Shown: positions 8,690 through 18,169 of the stretch, piece after piece
Numbering within the stretch: position 1 is the stretch's first letter
How the letters are laid out: every line of letters begins with the position of its first letter
The notes under the pieces: model-generated
What the model was told of the DNA's origin: nothing
Seen by the model: the letters and a program-made list of their open reading frames with translations, nothing else
Databases searched by the model: none
Made by a program: the position numbers and the translations under genes
Source of the DNA: Pseudomonas laurentiana
GTDB taxonomy: Bacteria; Pseudomonadota; Gammaproteobacteria; Pseudomonadales; Pseudomonadaceae
Reading direction: 5' to 3'
Length of the DNA: 64,000 nucleotides
Assembly: GCF_014648275.1 (NCBI RefSeq)
Contig: NZ_BMQU01000009.1
Coordinates: 124,001-188,000 of the forward strand

Positions 8690-9519
8690 AGCGCTGGCCC
8701 TACGCTGGTCGGCTGCACCAGACGCTCGACGAAAAATTCCAGATGGCCGCGCGGGTTGGCCGGCAACGGCCAGCTATCAACCTTCTGAGCGATGGCCTTG
8801 AACGCCAGCGCGCACTTGGAACGCGGGAAGGCTTCATAGACCGCTCGCTGCTTCTGCACGGCTTTGCGTACGCATTCGTCATAGGGCACCGCACCGACGT
8901 ATTGTAGGGCGACATCTAGGAAGCGATCCGTGACCTTGGTCAACTTAGCGAACAGGTTGCGACCTTCCTGAGGGCTTTGTGCCATGTTCGCGAGCACGCG
9001 GAAGCGGTTCATGCCGTAATCGCGGTTAAGCAGCTTGATCAGCGCATAGGCGTCGGTAATCGAGGTCGGCTCGTCACAGACCACCAGCAATACTTCCTGG
9101 GCTGCGCGAACGAAGCTGACGACCGATTCACCAATACCCGCAGCGGTATCAATTACCAGCACATCGAGGTTATCGCCGATATCGCTGAACGCCTGAATCA
9201 GGCCTGCATGCTGTGCGGGCGCCAGATGAACCATGCTTTGCGTACCCGACGCTGCGGGCACGATGCGCACGCCACCCGGCCCCTGCAGCAACACATCGCG
9301 CAGTTCGCAGTGTCCTTCGATGACGTCGGCCAGGGTTCGCTTTGGCGTAAGGCCCAGCAACACGTCGACGTTAGCCAGGCCCAGGTCGGCGTCCAGCAGC
9401 ATGACGCGACGGCCGAGCTCAGCCAACGCCAGTGACAGGTTCACTGACACGTTAGTCTTGCCAACGCCACCTTTACCGCCGGTCACGGCGATCACCTGTA
9501 CGGGATGCATGCTACCCAT
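8686..9519 (-). CDS. fleN: FleN (FlhG) flagellar number regulator ATPase
   Basis: A 277-residue MinD/ParA-type ATPase. The deviant Walker A motif KGGVGKT lies at residues 16-22, followed by LLDADLGLANVDVLLG and VIDTAAGIG. In Pseudomonas FleN antagonises FleQ and limits the number of polar flagella, acting opposite FlhF. The start at 9519 has only a moderate site (AAGG about 12 bases upstream), but an in-frame stop lies just before it, so no longer start is possible. It is separated from flhF by 120 bp and overlaps fliA by 4 bp. Confidence 0.96.
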   Translation of the reverse strand: MGSMHPVQVIAVTGGKGGVGKTNVSVNLSLALAELGRRVMLLDADLGLANVDVLLGLTPKRTLADVIEGHCELRDVLLQGPGGVRIVPAASGTQSMVHLAPAQHAGLIQAFSDIGDNLDVLVIDTAAGIGESVVSFVRAAQEVLLVVCDEPTSITDAYALIKLLNRDYGMNRFRVLANMAQSPQEGRNLFAKLTKVTDRFLDVALQYVGAVPYDECVRKAVQKQRAVYEAFPRSKCALAFKAIAQKVDSWPLPANPRGHLEFFVERLVQPTSVGPAL

Positions 9520-9639
9520 GTTTGTTCTTTACCTTGCCTTGCTTAGACCGAGGCCACATGACTGGCTGCGCTTTCAAACACCTGAAAAATGCCTGGCAGA
9601 CCATTGATGTAGATTCTTTGCAACGTCTTCACCTGCCCC

Positions 9640-10950
9640 TCAACCAACACGCTTGGGGCCGTGATAGAGATCAGCGAACATATCGGCCATGGCCTCCTCG
9701 CTGGGCTCGTCCTGCATTTGCACACTGACCGCGCGGCTGACCAACTGATGGCGGCGCGGCAGGTGCAAGTCATCCGGAATGCGCGGCCCATCCGTCAGAT
9801 AGGCCACCGGCAATTCATGACTGATCGCCAGGCTCAGCACTTCTCCGAGGCTGGCGGTTTCATCGAGTTTGGTCAGGATGCAACCGGCCAGGCCACAGCG
9901 TTTGTAGCTGTGATAGGCCGCAGTCAGCACCTGCTTCTGGCTGGTTGTCGCCAACACCAGATAGTTCTTCGCCTGGATACCGCGACCAGCCAGCGTCTCC
10001 AGTTGCATGCGCAGGGCCGGATCACTGGCCTGCAAACCTGCAGTATCGATCAGCACCACACGCTTGCGCAGCAACGGCTCCAACGCTTGCCCCAATGACT
10101 GCCCCGGATCGACATGAGTGACCGAGACATTGAGGATACGCCCGAGCGTTTTCAGTTGTTCCTGAGCACCGATGCGGAAACTGTCCATGCTCACCAGCGC
10201 CAGGTTCTGCGCACCGTACTTGAGCACATAACGGGCCGCCAGCTTCGCAAGGGTCGTGGTCTTGCCCATGCCGGCCGGGCCGACCATGGCGATCACCCCA
10301 CCCTCTTCGATCGGGTCGACTTCCGGCACATTGATCATCCGTGCCAGGTGAGCCAGCAACATCCGCCAGGCATGGCGCGGTTCTTCAATCTCGGCGGTCA
10401 GGTCAAGCAGCTCGCGGGACAACGGCCCCGACAAGCCAATACGCTGCAGGCGGCGCCAAAGGCTCGCTTGCTGCGGCTTGCTGCCCTGCAGTTGAGTCCA
10501 GGCCAGCGAGCCCAGCTGCACTTCCAGCAATTCACGCAAACCCGACAGCTCGGAACGCATCGAATCGAACAGGCGCTGATCGACCGCAGGTGCAGGTGCA
10601 ACCTGGGGACGCGCCGGCTCGTCGACGTGCGGCTCGATCAGCGGCTCCGATGCCGTCAGCGGCAAGCCGGCAAACAACTGGCGATTGGCGGTCTCGTCAC
10701 CGTCGACACGGCTGCTCAATTCAGCTTGGGCAGTGACAATGCGCGACTGTGTCTTGCGCAATTCGTCTTCGAGTTCGACATTGGGCACCCGTGGGGCCAA
10801 GGCGGACAGCTTGTAGTCCAGCGCAGCCGTCAGCTCGACACCGCCAGCAATCCGTCGGTTGCCGATGATGGCGGCCTCAGCCCCCAGCTCATCACGAACC
10901 AACTTCATGGCCTGACGCATATCGGCTGCGAAAAAACGCTTAACTTGCAT
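9640..10950 (-). CDS. flhF: FlhF polar flagellar placement GTPase
   Basis: A 436-residue SRP-family GTPase. The basic N-terminal domain begins MQVKRFFAADMRQAMKLVRD, a variable linker covers about residues 100-180, and the NG domain has its P-loop in GPAGMGKTTTLAKLAARY, with VLIDTAGL and the TKLDETASLG guanine-specificity motif later. FlhF localises early flagellar components to the cell pole. The gene starts 11 bp after the flhA stop, in the usual flhA-flhF-fleN-fliA order. The C-terminal tail (SEEAMADMFADLYHG) is specific to this group. Confidence 0.96.
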   Translation of the reverse strand: MQVKRFFAADMRQAMKLVRDELGAEAAIIGNRRIAGGVELTAALDYKLSALAPRVPNVELEDELRKTQSRIVTAQAELSSRVDGDETANRQLFAGLPLTASEPLIEPHVDEPARPQVAPAPAVDQRLFDSMRSELSGLRELLEVQLGSLAWTQLQGSKPQQASLWRRLQRIGLSGPLSRELLDLTAEIEEPRHAWRMLLAHLARMINVPEVDPIEEGGVIAMVGPAGMGKTTTLAKLAARYVLKYGAQNLALVSMDSFRIGAQEQLKTLGRILNVSVTHVDPGQSLGQALEPLLRKRVVLIDTAGLQASDPALRMQLETLAGRGIQAKNYLVLATTSQKQVLTAAYHSYKRCGLAGCILTKLDETASLGEVLSLAISHELPVAYLTDGPRIPDDLHLPRRHQLVSRAVSVQMQDEPSEEAMADMFADLYHGPKRVG

Positions 10951-10961
10951 AACCCACTACC

Positions 10962-13091
10962 TCAGCCGTTGGGGCCTACTGTGGCAACGATGGTAACTTG
11001 CTTGTTGTCAGGTATTTCCTGATACGCCAAAACATGCAAATTCGGTACTGCCAGGCGACCAAAACGCGACAGCATCGCCCGTATCGGCCCTGCGACCAAC
11101 AAGATCGCCGGTTGCCCTTGCATTTCCTGACGCTGGGCAGCCTCGATCAACGAACGCTGAAGCTTTTCGGCCATGCTTGGCTCAAGAAGAACGCCCTCTT
11201 CTTGACCTTGCCCGGCCCTTTGCAAACTATTGAGCAAAATCTGTTCCAACCTTGGCTCAAGGGTGATCACAGGCAGCTCAGACTCAGTACCGACAATGCT
11301 TTGCACGATGGCGCGACACAATCCGACGCGCACCGCAGCCACCAAAGCGGCGGTATCTTGACTCTTGCCGGCATTGTTCGCGATGGCCTCGGCAATGCTG
11401 CGGATATCACGCACCGGCACCTGCTCGGACAACAGCGCCTGCAACACCTTGAGCAGCCCCGACAACGACATGATGCCCGGCACCAGCTCCTCGGCCAGTT
11501 TCGGCGAGCCCTTGGCCAACACCTGCAGCAACTGCTGAACCTCTTCGTGGCCGATCAGCTCATGGCAATGCTTGTGCAGGATCTGATTCAAGTGCGTAGC
11601 GACCACGGTACTGGCGTCGACCACGGTGTAACCCAGCGACTGGGCCTGACTGCGCTGCCCCACATCGATCCACACGGCCTCCAGCCCGAAGGCCGGGTCC
11701 TTGGCTGCAATGCCGTTGAGCGTACCGAAGACCTGCCCAGGGTTGATCGCCAGCTCACGATCAGGATAGATCTCCGCCTCGGCCAGGATAACGCCCATGA
11801 GCGTCAAACGATAAACACTCGGCGCGAGGTCCAGGTTGTCGCGGATATGCACCGTGGGCATCAGAAAACCCAGGTCCTGGGAGAGCTTTTTGCGCACCCC
11901 CTTGATCCGCGCCAACAGCTGGCCACCCTGGTTGCGATCGACCAAGGGAATCAGGCGATAGCCCACTTCCAGGCCAATCATGTCAATCGGCGTGACGTCA
12001 TCCCAACCCAGCTCCTTGGTTTCCATCGCGCGCTGCGGAGACGGCAGCAGGTCTTGCTGCAACTGAGCCATTTCCTGTGCCTTGAGCTTGGCCTGATTCT
12101 GCTTGCGCCACACCATGTAGGCGGCACCGCCGGCCAGCGCCGCCAAGCCGATAAAGGCAATGTGCGGCATGCCCGGCACCAGGCCCATCACCAGCATGAT
12201 CCCGGCTGAAACAGCCAAGGCCTTCGGCGACTCGAACATCTGCCGGTTGATCTGCTTGCCCATGTCCTCGGAGCCCGAGGCGCGAGTCACCATGATCGCC
12301 GCAGCAGTGGACAACAGCAGCGACGGCAATTGCGCCACCAAACCGTCACCAATGGTCAACAACGCATACACCTTGCCCGCATCGGCGAAGGTCATGTTGT
12401 GCTGGAACATACCGACGGCCATGCCGCCGATCAGGTTGATGAACAGAATCAGCAGGCCGGCGATGGCGTCACCGCGCACAAACTTGCTGGCACCGTCCAT
12501 GGAACCGTAGAACTCGGCTTCCTGAGCCACCTCGGAGCGACGCGCCTTGGCCTGCCCCTGATCGATCAGGCCGGCATTGAGGTCGGCGTCGATTGCCATT
12601 TGCTTACCGGGCATCGCATCGAGGGTAAACCGCGCACTCACTTCGGAGATACGCCCGGCACCCTTGGTAACCACGACGAAGTTGATGATCATCAGGATGG
12701 CGAAGACCACGATACCGACCACGTAGTTACCGCCGATCACCACCTCACCAAAGGCCTGAATCACCTTACCGGCGGCAGCATGACCATCATGGCCATGGAG
12801 CATGACCACCCGCGTCGACGCCACGTTCAACGCCAGGCGCAACAGTGTCGCCACCAGCAAAATGGTCGGGAAAACAGCAAAATCCAGTGGCCGCAACGCG
12901 TAGACACAGACCAGCAGAACCACAATCGACAGGGCGATGTTGAACGTGAAGAACACGTCGAGCAGAAACGGCGGGATCGGCAACATCATCATTGCCAGCA
13001 ACACCAGCAGCAACAGCGGCACACCCAGGTTTCCACGGCCAAGGCCGACCAGGTTGCTACGGGCGCTGTTGATTAACTGAGTGCGATCCAC
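10962..13091 (-). CDS. flhA: FlhA flagellar export gate protein
   Basis: A 709-residue FHIPEP-family export protein. About eight membrane helices fill residues 15-310, including the signature LRPLDFAVFPTILLVATLLR and VASTRVVMLHG region; the cytoplasmic domain after about residue 340 forms the nonameric export ring. A GTG at 13091 (VDRTQLINSARSN...) is chosen as the start because it follows a GAGAGGA site and gives the usual family length. An open frame extends 31 codons further upstream, but that extension crosses the sigma-54 promoter at 13147-13162 and looks non-coding. Together with FlhB and FliPQR it forms the type III export gate. Confidence 0.96.
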   Translation of the reverse strand: MDRTQLINSARSNLVGLGRGNLGVPLLLLVLLAMMMLPIPPFLLDVFFTFNIALSIVVLLVCVYALRPLDFAVFPTILLVATLLRLALNVASTRVVMLHGHDGHAAAGKVIQAFGEVVIGGNYVVGIVVFAILMIINFVVVTKGAGRISEVSARFTLDAMPGKQMAIDADLNAGLIDQGQAKARRSEVAQEAEFYGSMDGASKFVRGDAIAGLLILFINLIGGMAVGMFQHNMTFADAGKVYALLTIGDGLVAQLPSLLLSTAAAIMVTRASGSEDMGKQINRQMFESPKALAVSAGIMLVMGLVPGMPHIAFIGLAALAGGAAYMVWRKQNQAKLKAQEMAQLQQDLLPSPQRAMETKELGWDDVTPIDMIGLEVGYRLIPLVDRNQGGQLLARIKGVRKKLSQDLGFLMPTVHIRDNLDLAPSVYRLTLMGVILAEAEIYPDRELAINPGQVFGTLNGIAAKDPAFGLEAVWIDVGQRSQAQSLGYTVVDASTVVATHLNQILHKHCHELIGHEEVQQLLQVLAKGSPKLAEELVPGIMSLSGLLKVLQALLSEQVPVRDIRSIAEAIANNAGKSQDTAALVAAVRVGLCRAIVQSIVGTESELPVITLEPRLEQILLNSLQRAGQGQEEGVLLEPSMAEKLQRSLIEAAQRQEMQGQPAILLVAGPIRAMLSRFGRLAVPNLHVLAYQEIPDNKQVTIVATVGPNG

Positions 13092-13146
13092 CGGTATTCC
13101 TCTCAAGCAAACTTTTGACGCCACGAAGACGCGTGGCGCTGCCTCT

Positions 13147-13162
13147 GCAAGAAGCCTTCCAA
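13147..13162 (-). promoter_or_regulatory. Sigma-54 promoter of flhA
   Basis: The minus strand reads TTGGAAGGCTTCTTGC, with GG and GC separated by exactly 10 bases. The -12 half (TTGC) is perfect and the -24 half is partly degenerate. It lies 56 bp upstream of the flhA GTG. Sigma-54 and FleQ dependence of flhA is known in P. aeruginosa. Confidence 0.7.
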
Positions 13163-13217
13163 CTTTGCGTCTGTTGAGCAACAAGAGGTTTTTAGGGGGG
13201 ACCTGGAAGCATGCCGC

Positions 13218-13256
13218 GCGATCATCGCCGGCAAGCCTGCTCGCCGCAGGATTGCA
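13218..13256. repeat. REP-like palindromic element
   Basis: The stretch around atcgccggcaagcctgctcg, followed by gccgcagg, closely resembles the Pseudomonas REP family, an imperfect palindrome with a GCCGGCAAGCC-type core. It is a single, probably degenerate copy in the 181-bp gap between flhB and flhA, upstream of the flhA promoter. No REP-associated transposase is nearby. It may stabilise the 3' end of the flhB transcript. Confidence 0.55.
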
Positions 13257-13272
13257 TCACACCAGGGAAGGA

Positions 13273-14409
13273 TCAGGAGTCCCGACGCAAATCCGGCGGA
13301 ATCGGTACATCCTTGAGGGGCTCCGGCGCCTTGCCCTTGCCCGCACGGTACTGACGAACCTGGAAGACATAGGCCAACACCTGCGCCACGGCCAGGTACA
13401 GGCCTGCCGGAATCTCTTCTTCCAGCTCGGTGGAGTAGTAGATCGATCGCGCCAACGCCGCCGACTCAAGAATCTGGATCTTGTGTTCGCCTGCAATTTC
13501 ACGAATCTTCAGTGCGATGAAGTCAGTGCCCTTGGCCAGCAACAATGGAGCCCCACCCTTCTCAGGGTCGTACTTGAGTGCCACCGCATAGTGTGTCGGG
13601 TTGGTGATGACCACATCGGCCTCGGGAATGGCCGCCATCATTCGGCGCTGCGACATCTCGCGCTGAGTCTGACGAATACGCTGCTTGACCTCTGGACGGC
13701 CTTCACTGTCCTTGTACTCGTCACGCACTTCCTGCTTGGTCATCAACAGCTTCTTGTGCGCCTGCCAAAGTTGCAGCGGCGCATCCACAGCAGCGATCAA
13801 CAGTAGACCCGCCGCCATCCACAAGGCACTCCAGCCCACCACCTGGACACTATGGATGACCGCCTGTTCGAGCGGTTCATGCGCAATGGCAAGCAGGTCG
13901 TCGCGATCTGAAGACAGCACCGCCAAGGCCACCATCAAGATCACAAAAAACTTCGCCAACGCCTTGAGCAACTCGGTCAGCGCGTGCATGGAAAACATGC
14001 GCTTGATCCCGGACATCGGGTTCATTCGGCTGAACTTGGGGGCCAGGCTACTGCCGGCGAACAGAAAGCCCCCCAGGGAGATTGGCCCGATGATCGCCGC
14101 CAGCAGCAGCACCAGCAACACCGGCTGAGTGGCGAGCATGGCCATCTTGCCCGAGGCCAGCAGGAAGATCCCCATGGAGCGCTCGTCGATCAGCACTTCA
14201 CGCGACAAGGTGAAATTGATCCGCATCAGCTCCATCAGCGTTTGCGCCAAGGCACCGCCGAAGACCAACAACCCACCCGCACCGGCCAGGGTCACCGCGA
14301 CCGTATTGAGTTCTTTGGAGCGCGCAATCTCGCCCTTTTCACGGGCGTCCTTCTTGCGCTTGTCGGTGGGGTCTTCTGTTTTGTCCTGACCGCTCTCGCT
14401 CTCTGCCAT
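13273..14409 (-). CDS. flhB: FlhB export gate / substrate-specificity switch protein
   Basis: A 378-residue FlhB-family protein. A charged N-terminus (GQDKTEDPTDKRKKDAREKG) precedes four membrane helices between about residues 30 and 210. The cytoplasmic domain contains the autocleavage motif NPTH in VVITNPTHYAVALKY near residue 265. Cleavage there, together with FliK (encoded upstream), switches export from rod-hook to filament substrates. It follows fliR by 2 bp and ends the fliL-to-flhB run before the REP-like spacer. The proline-rich tail (EPLKDVPIPPDL) is normal for pseudomonads. Confidence 0.97.
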   Translation of the reverse strand: MAESESGQDKTEDPTDKRKKDAREKGEIARSKELNTVAVTLAGAGGLLVFGGALAQTLMELMRINFTLSREVLIDERSMGIFLLASGKMAMLATQPVLLVLLLAAIIGPISLGGFLFAGSSLAPKFSRMNPMSGIKRMFSMHALTELLKALAKFFVILMVALAVLSSDRDDLLAIAHEPLEQAVIHSVQVVGWSALWMAAGLLLIAAVDAPLQLWQAHKKLLMTKQEVRDEYKDSEGRPEVKQRIRQTQREMSQRRMMAAIPEADVVITNPTHYAVALKYDPEKGGAPLLLAKGTDFIALKIREIAGEHKIQILESAALARSIYYSTELEEEIPAGLYLAVAQVLAYVFQVRQYRAGKGKAPEPLKDVPIPPDLRRDS

Positions 14410-14411
14410 GC

Positions 14412-15188
14412 TCAGCGCGCCCTCGCCAGTTCACGCAGCCATTGCAGGGCCTCGGAGGCCAATGACTGGTAATGGGACAAAATGTCAGCCAGACCCACCC
14501 AGAAAATCCCAAGCCCCAACACCAGGGTCAAGGGAAAGCCGATGGAGAAAATATTCAGCTGCGGCGCGGCGCGGGTCATCACGCCAAAGGCGATGTTGAC
14601 CACCAGCAACGCAGTGATCGCGGGCAATACCAGAAGCAGCGCAGCCCCCAGCACCCAGCCCAAGCGCCCTGCCATGTCCCAGAAATGATTGACGAGCAGG
14701 CCACTACCGATCGGCAACGTAGTGAAACTCTCGGTGAGAACCTCAAACACCACCAGATGGCCGTTCATCGACAGAAACAAGAGCGTCACCAGCATCGTCA
14801 GGAACTGGCTGACCACCGCGACGTTAACACCGTTGGCCGGGTCGACCATGGAGGCGAACGCCATACCCATCTGGATGGCGACAATTTGCCCGGCAATCAC
14901 AAAGGCCTGGAAGAACAACTGCAGCGCCATGCCGAACAAGGCGCCGATGATCACCTGCTCGGCAATCAGCAGCAACCCGCTCAGGCTCAACGGATTGACC
15001 TCAGGCAGGGGCGGCAAGCCAGGCACGATAACCACCGTAATGGCCACCGCGAAATACAGACGGATGCGCGCGGGCAACAAGGTGGTACCGAAAATCGGCA
15101 TGGTCATCAGCACGGCAGCCACACGAAACAGCGGCAGGATGAACGAGGCCACCCACGTGCTGATCTGCGCATCGGTCAACTCAAGCAT
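14412..15188 (-). CDS. fliR: FliR export gate protein
   Basis: A 258-residue polytopic protein with about six hydrophobic segments, recognised as FliR by its length, its place between fliQ and flhB, and family segments such as FGTTLLPARIRLYFA and MGMAFASMVDPANG. FliR forms the FliPQR export channel core in the MS ring with five FliP and four FliQ subunits. The ATG lies 7 bp after the fliQ stop. Confidence 0.96.
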   Translation of the reverse strand: MLELTDAQISTWVASFILPLFRVAAVLMTMPIFGTTLLPARIRLYFAVAITVVIVPGLPPLPEVNPLSLSGLLLIAEQVIIGALFGMALQLFFQAFVIAGQIVAIQMGMAFASMVDPANGVNVAVVSQFLTMLVTLLFLSMNGHLVVFEVLTESFTTLPIGSGLLVNHFWDMAGRLGWVLGAALLLVLPAITALLVVNIAFGVMTRAAPQLNIFSIGFPLTLVLGLGIFWVGLADILSHYQSLASEALQWLRELARAR

Positions 15189-15195
15189 GCCGCAC

Positions 15196-15465
15196 TCAAC
15201 CGATCAGCTGCGGGATACTGCTGTACAGCGACACGATGTACTCCATGAACGTGCGAACCAGCCACGGCCCCACTACGATCAGGGTCACCAGCATCACCAA
15301 CAGCCGCGGCAAGAAGCTCAAGGTCTGCTCGTTGATCTGGGTAGCCGCCTGAAACATCGCGACCACCAGGCCGACCAGCAGGCTCGGCACAACCAGCACG
15401 GCCACCATCATCGTGGTCAGCCACAGCGCATCGCGAAACAGGTCGACAGCGACTTCCGGGGTCAT
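15196..15465 (-). CDS. fliQ: FliQ export gate protein
   Basis: An 89-residue protein with two membrane helices (about residues 15-38 and 50-72), the normal size for FliQ. Conserved elements include MTPEVAVDLFRDALW and QAATQINEQTLSFLPR. It is part of the FliPQR gate. The start follows a clear site (AGGAG, spacing about 8) and lies 11 bp after the fliP stop. Confidence 0.96.
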   Translation of the reverse strand: MTPEVAVDLFRDALWLTTMMVAVLVVPSLLVGLVVAMFQAATQINEQTLSFLPRLLVMLVTLIVVGPWLVRTFMEYIVSLYSSIPQLIG

Positions 15466-15476
15466 GCGCGATTCTC

Positions 15477-16229
15477 CTAGACGCCGCCGAAACTGCCGGC
15501 CAGGGTACCAATGATAAGCGCCCAGCCGTCCACCAGCACGAAGAGCATGATCTTGAACGGCAACGAGATGATCAACGGCGAAAGCATCATCATACCCATG
15601 GCCATCAGCACACTGGCGACCACCAGGTCGATGATCAAGAACGGAATGAAGATCATGAAGCCGATTTGAAACGCGGTCTTGAGCTCGGAGGTCACAAAGG
15701 CCGGCACCAGAATCGTCAACGGTGCCTGGTCAGGCGTTGCGATGTCAGTACGCTTGGACAGACGCATGAACAGGTCAAGGTCGCTCTGCCGGGTTTGCGC
15801 CAGCATGAAGTCCTTCAGCGGCACTTCGGCCTTGGCAATGGCATCCTGCGCCGTGAGCGTTTCGTTCAGGTAAGGCTGCAGGGCATCGCGGTTCACCCGA
15901 TCGAACACCGGAGCCATGATGAACATGGTCAGGAACAGCGCCATGCCGGTCAGGATCTGGTTCGACGGGGTCTGCTGCAAGCCCAGGGCCTGACGCAAAA
16001 TCGAGAAGACGATAATGATCCGGGTGAAACTGGTCATCAGTATGACGAACGCTGGAATGAAACTCAGCGCGGTCATGATCAGCAGGATCTGCAGGCTGAC
16101 AGAGTATTCCTGCTGCCCATTCGCCCCATTGGACAAGGTAATGGCCGGGATCGACAACGGATCGGCAGCCAGGGCCAACGGCGCCGCCAGCATCAGCAGC
16201 AGCGTCAACATCATGCGCAATGCGCCCAT
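15477..16229 (-). CDS. fliP: FliP export gate protein
   Basis: A 250-residue FliP with an N-terminal signal peptide (about residues 1-21, ending LALAA), a short periplasmic stretch and four membrane helices. The family signature is visible in [23 protein letters not shown] and in the C-terminal [21 protein letters not shown]. FliP forms the pentameric base of the export channel. Its ATG overlaps the fliO stop (TAATG), indicating coupling; FliO is a scaffold for FliP assembly. Confidence 0.97.
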   Translation of the reverse strand: MGALRMMLTLLLMLAAPLALAADPLSIPAITLSNGANGQQEYSVSLQILLIMTALSFIPAFVILMTSFTRIIIVFSILRQALGLQQTPSNQILTGMALFLTMFIMAPVFDRVNRDALQPYLNETLTAQDAIAKAEVPLKDFMLAQTRQSDLDLFMRLSKRTDIATPDQAPLTILVPAFVTSELKTAFQIGFMIFIPFLIIDLVVASVLMAMGMMMLSPLIISLPFKIMLFVLVDGWALIIGTLAGSFGGV

Positions 16230-16678
16230 TACGTCTTGTCCTTCTGATCCTTGCCCAGCAACTCCATCAGGCGCTGAGCGAATTCCGGCGTAGCCTGTCG
16301 CGCACCCGACGGCACTTCGACAGGCTCACGCAATACGTGCAAAGCCTCGATCGTGCCGGGCGAATGCCCCAGCAGAATCTGCTCGTTACCCACCTTGACC
16401 AGCAGCAGGCGGTCGCGCGGCCCCAAGGCCCGCGTACCGATGATCTCGATCACCTGATCACCACGAGGCGCGGCCTGCTGCACCCGGCGCAGCAGCCAGG
16501 CCAGGAAGAAGATCAGGCCGACAACCACCAGCAGCCCCAGCACCAACTGCGCCAACTGCCCACCGACACTTCCGGGTGCAACGGGCGCTGCGGCAGTTGC
16601 CACTGGTTGTGCTGCAAAGGCCACGTCGACGAAGAACAGGCCGGCCACGACCAGGCCCTTGAGCAGAGTGTTTTTCAC
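16229..16678 (-). CDS. fliO: FliO export gate assembly protein
   Basis: A 149-residue bitopic protein. A signal-like segment near the N-terminus ([18 protein letters not shown]) is followed by a Pro/Ala stretch and one membrane helix (about residues 40-62, [19 protein letters not shown]). The cytoplasmic part has the FliO pattern [21 protein letters not shown]. The start is a GTG directly abutting the fliN stop (TAAGTG). FliO helps assemble the FliP ring and is less conserved than its neighbours; order and pattern identify it. Confidence 0.93.
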   Translation of the reverse strand: MKNTLLKGLVVAGLFFVDVAFAAQPVATAAAPVAPGSVGGQLAQLVLGLLVVVGLIFFLAWLLRRVQQAAPRGDQVIEIIGTRALGPRDRLLLVKVGNEQILLGHSPGTIEALHVLREPVEVPSGARQATPEFAQRLMELLGKDQKDKT

Positions 16679-17143
16679 TTAGCGCAGCTTCTTGATACGT
16701 TCGCTCGGGCTGATCACGTCGGTCAGACGAATACCGAACTTCTCGTTGACCACAACCACTTCGCCGTGAGCAATCAGCGTGCCGTTAACCAGTACATCCA
16801 GCGGCTCACCGGCCAGACGATCAAGTTCGATGACCGAACCCTGGTTGAGTTGCAGCAGGTTACGGATGTTGATTTCAGTACTGCCGACTTCCATGGAAAT
16901 GCTCACTGGAATATCCAGGATCACATCCAGGTTCGGCCCTTCCAGGCTGACCTGCTCATTGCTGCGCGGCGAGGAAGGAAACTCCTCCATCGGCAGGCGA
17001 CCCGAAGCAGGCGCCGTGCTGCCACCCGACATCAGGGCATCGATGTCGGCCTGACCGCCCTCGCCAGTTTCGCTCAAGGCAGCAGCCCACTCATCGGCCA
17101 GGGCCTGATCTTCCATGGAGGTGATATCGTTTTCGTCAGCCAT
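16679..17143 (-). CDS. fliN: FliN flagellar switch protein
   Basis: A 154-residue C-ring protein. An acidic, low-complexity N-terminus (MADENDITSMEDQALADEW) precedes a SpoA domain in the last 80 residues (ILDIPVSISMEVGSTEI, LNQGSVIELD, ANEKFGIRLTDVI-type end). The ATG at 17143 is chosen because a GAGG site stands 5 bases in front; an in-frame extension of six residues has no such support. FliN forms the base of the C ring with FliM and binds CheY-P and FliH. It abuts fliO and follows fliM by 48 bp. Confidence 0.97.
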   Translation of the reverse strand: MADENDITSMEDQALADEWAAALSETGEGGQADIDALMSGGSTAPASGRLPMEEFPSSPRSNEQVSLEGPNLDVILDIPVSISMEVGSTEINIRNLLQLNQGSVIELDRLAGEPLDVLVNGTLIAHGEVVVVNEKFGIRLTDVISPSERIKKLR

Positions 17144-17191
17144 TTTGTCCTCGACGTACAATCAATTCGGGGGGTAAACCAGCAGCACCGC

Positions 17192-18160
17192 TTAGCGGCG
17201 CTCGATCGGATCGGTTATCTGCAGGGCCAGGGTGCCCTTGTGCGAACCCAGCTTGGCCTTGAACGACGGCACGCCATTAGCCCGCAGGATCAGTTCTTCG
17301 GGTAATTCGATAGGGATCACGTCGCCGGGCTGCATGTGCAGGATGTCGCGCAGGCGCAACTGACGTCGAGCCACCGTGGCACTCAAGGGCACGCTGACAT
17401 CCAGCACGTCTTCTCGCAGCGCCTTGACCCATCGTTCATCCTGGTCATCCAGGTCGGACTGGAAGCCTGCATCAAGCATCTCCCGCACCGGCTCGATCAT
17501 CGAGTACGGCATGGTCACGTGCAGGTCGCCACCGCCACCATCGAGTTCGATGTGGAAGGTCGAAACCACCACAGCCTCACTCGGGCCGACGATGTTGGCC
17601 ATGGCCGGGTTGACCTCCGAGTTGATGTACTCAAAGTTGACCGGCATGATCGCCTGCCAGGCTTCCTTCAAGTCGACGAAGGCCTGATCCAGCACCATGC
17701 GTACCACACGCAGCTCAGTCGGCGTGAACTCCCGACCCTCGATCTTGGCGTGACGACCGTCACCGCCAAAGAAGTTGTCCACCAGCTTGAACACCAGCTT
17801 GGCATCAAGGATGAACAGCGACGTGCCACGCAACGGCTTGATTTTCACCAGGTTCAAGCTGGTCGGCACGTACAACGAATGCACGTACTCGCCAAACTTC
17901 ATTACCTGTACACCGCCTACCGCCACATCGGCGGAACGACGCAACAGGTTGAACATGCTGATACGGGTGTAACGGGCGAAACGCTCGTTGATCATTTCCA
18001 GGGTCGGCATGCGTCCGCGGACGATCCGATCCTGGCTGGTCAGGTCGTAACTTTTGACACTACCAGGCTCGGCAGCGCTTTCGGTTTGCACCAGACCATC
18101 ATCGACACCGTGCAACAGGGCATCGATTTCATCCTGGGACAGCAGGTCCTGCACGGCCAT
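17192..18160 (-). CDS. fliM: FliM flagellar switch protein
   Basis: A 322-residue switch protein. The N-terminal CheY-P-binding peptide is clear (LLSQDEIDALLHGV, residues 6-19). The middle domain contains the FliG-binding loop region, and the C-terminal SpoA domain (VPLSATVARRQLRLRDIL) pairs with FliN. FliM transmits CheY-P binding to rotor direction. It lies 9 bp downstream of fliL and upstream of fliN in the sigma-54-driven fliL operon. Confidence 0.97.
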   Translation of the reverse strand: MAVQDLLSQDEIDALLHGVDDGLVQTESAAEPGSVKSYDLTSQDRIVRGRMPTLEMINERFARYTRISMFNLLRRSADVAVGGVQVMKFGEYVHSLYVPTSLNLVKIKPLRGTSLFILDAKLVFKLVDNFFGGDGRHAKIEGREFTPTELRVVRMVLDQAFVDLKEAWQAIMPVNFEYINSEVNPAMANIVGPSEAVVVSTFHIELDGGGGDLHVTMPYSMIEPVREMLDAGFQSDLDDQDERWVKALREDVLDVSVPLSATVARRQLRLRDILHMQPGDVIPIELPEELILRANGVPSFKAKLGSHKGTLALQITDPIERR

Positions 18161-18169
18161 TTTGGGCTC

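Noticed and set aside
9543-9791. 82-codon minus-strand frame across the end of flhF
   Set aside because: Overlaps the conserved flhF C-terminus in another frame; only the last 30 codons lie in the gap to fleN.
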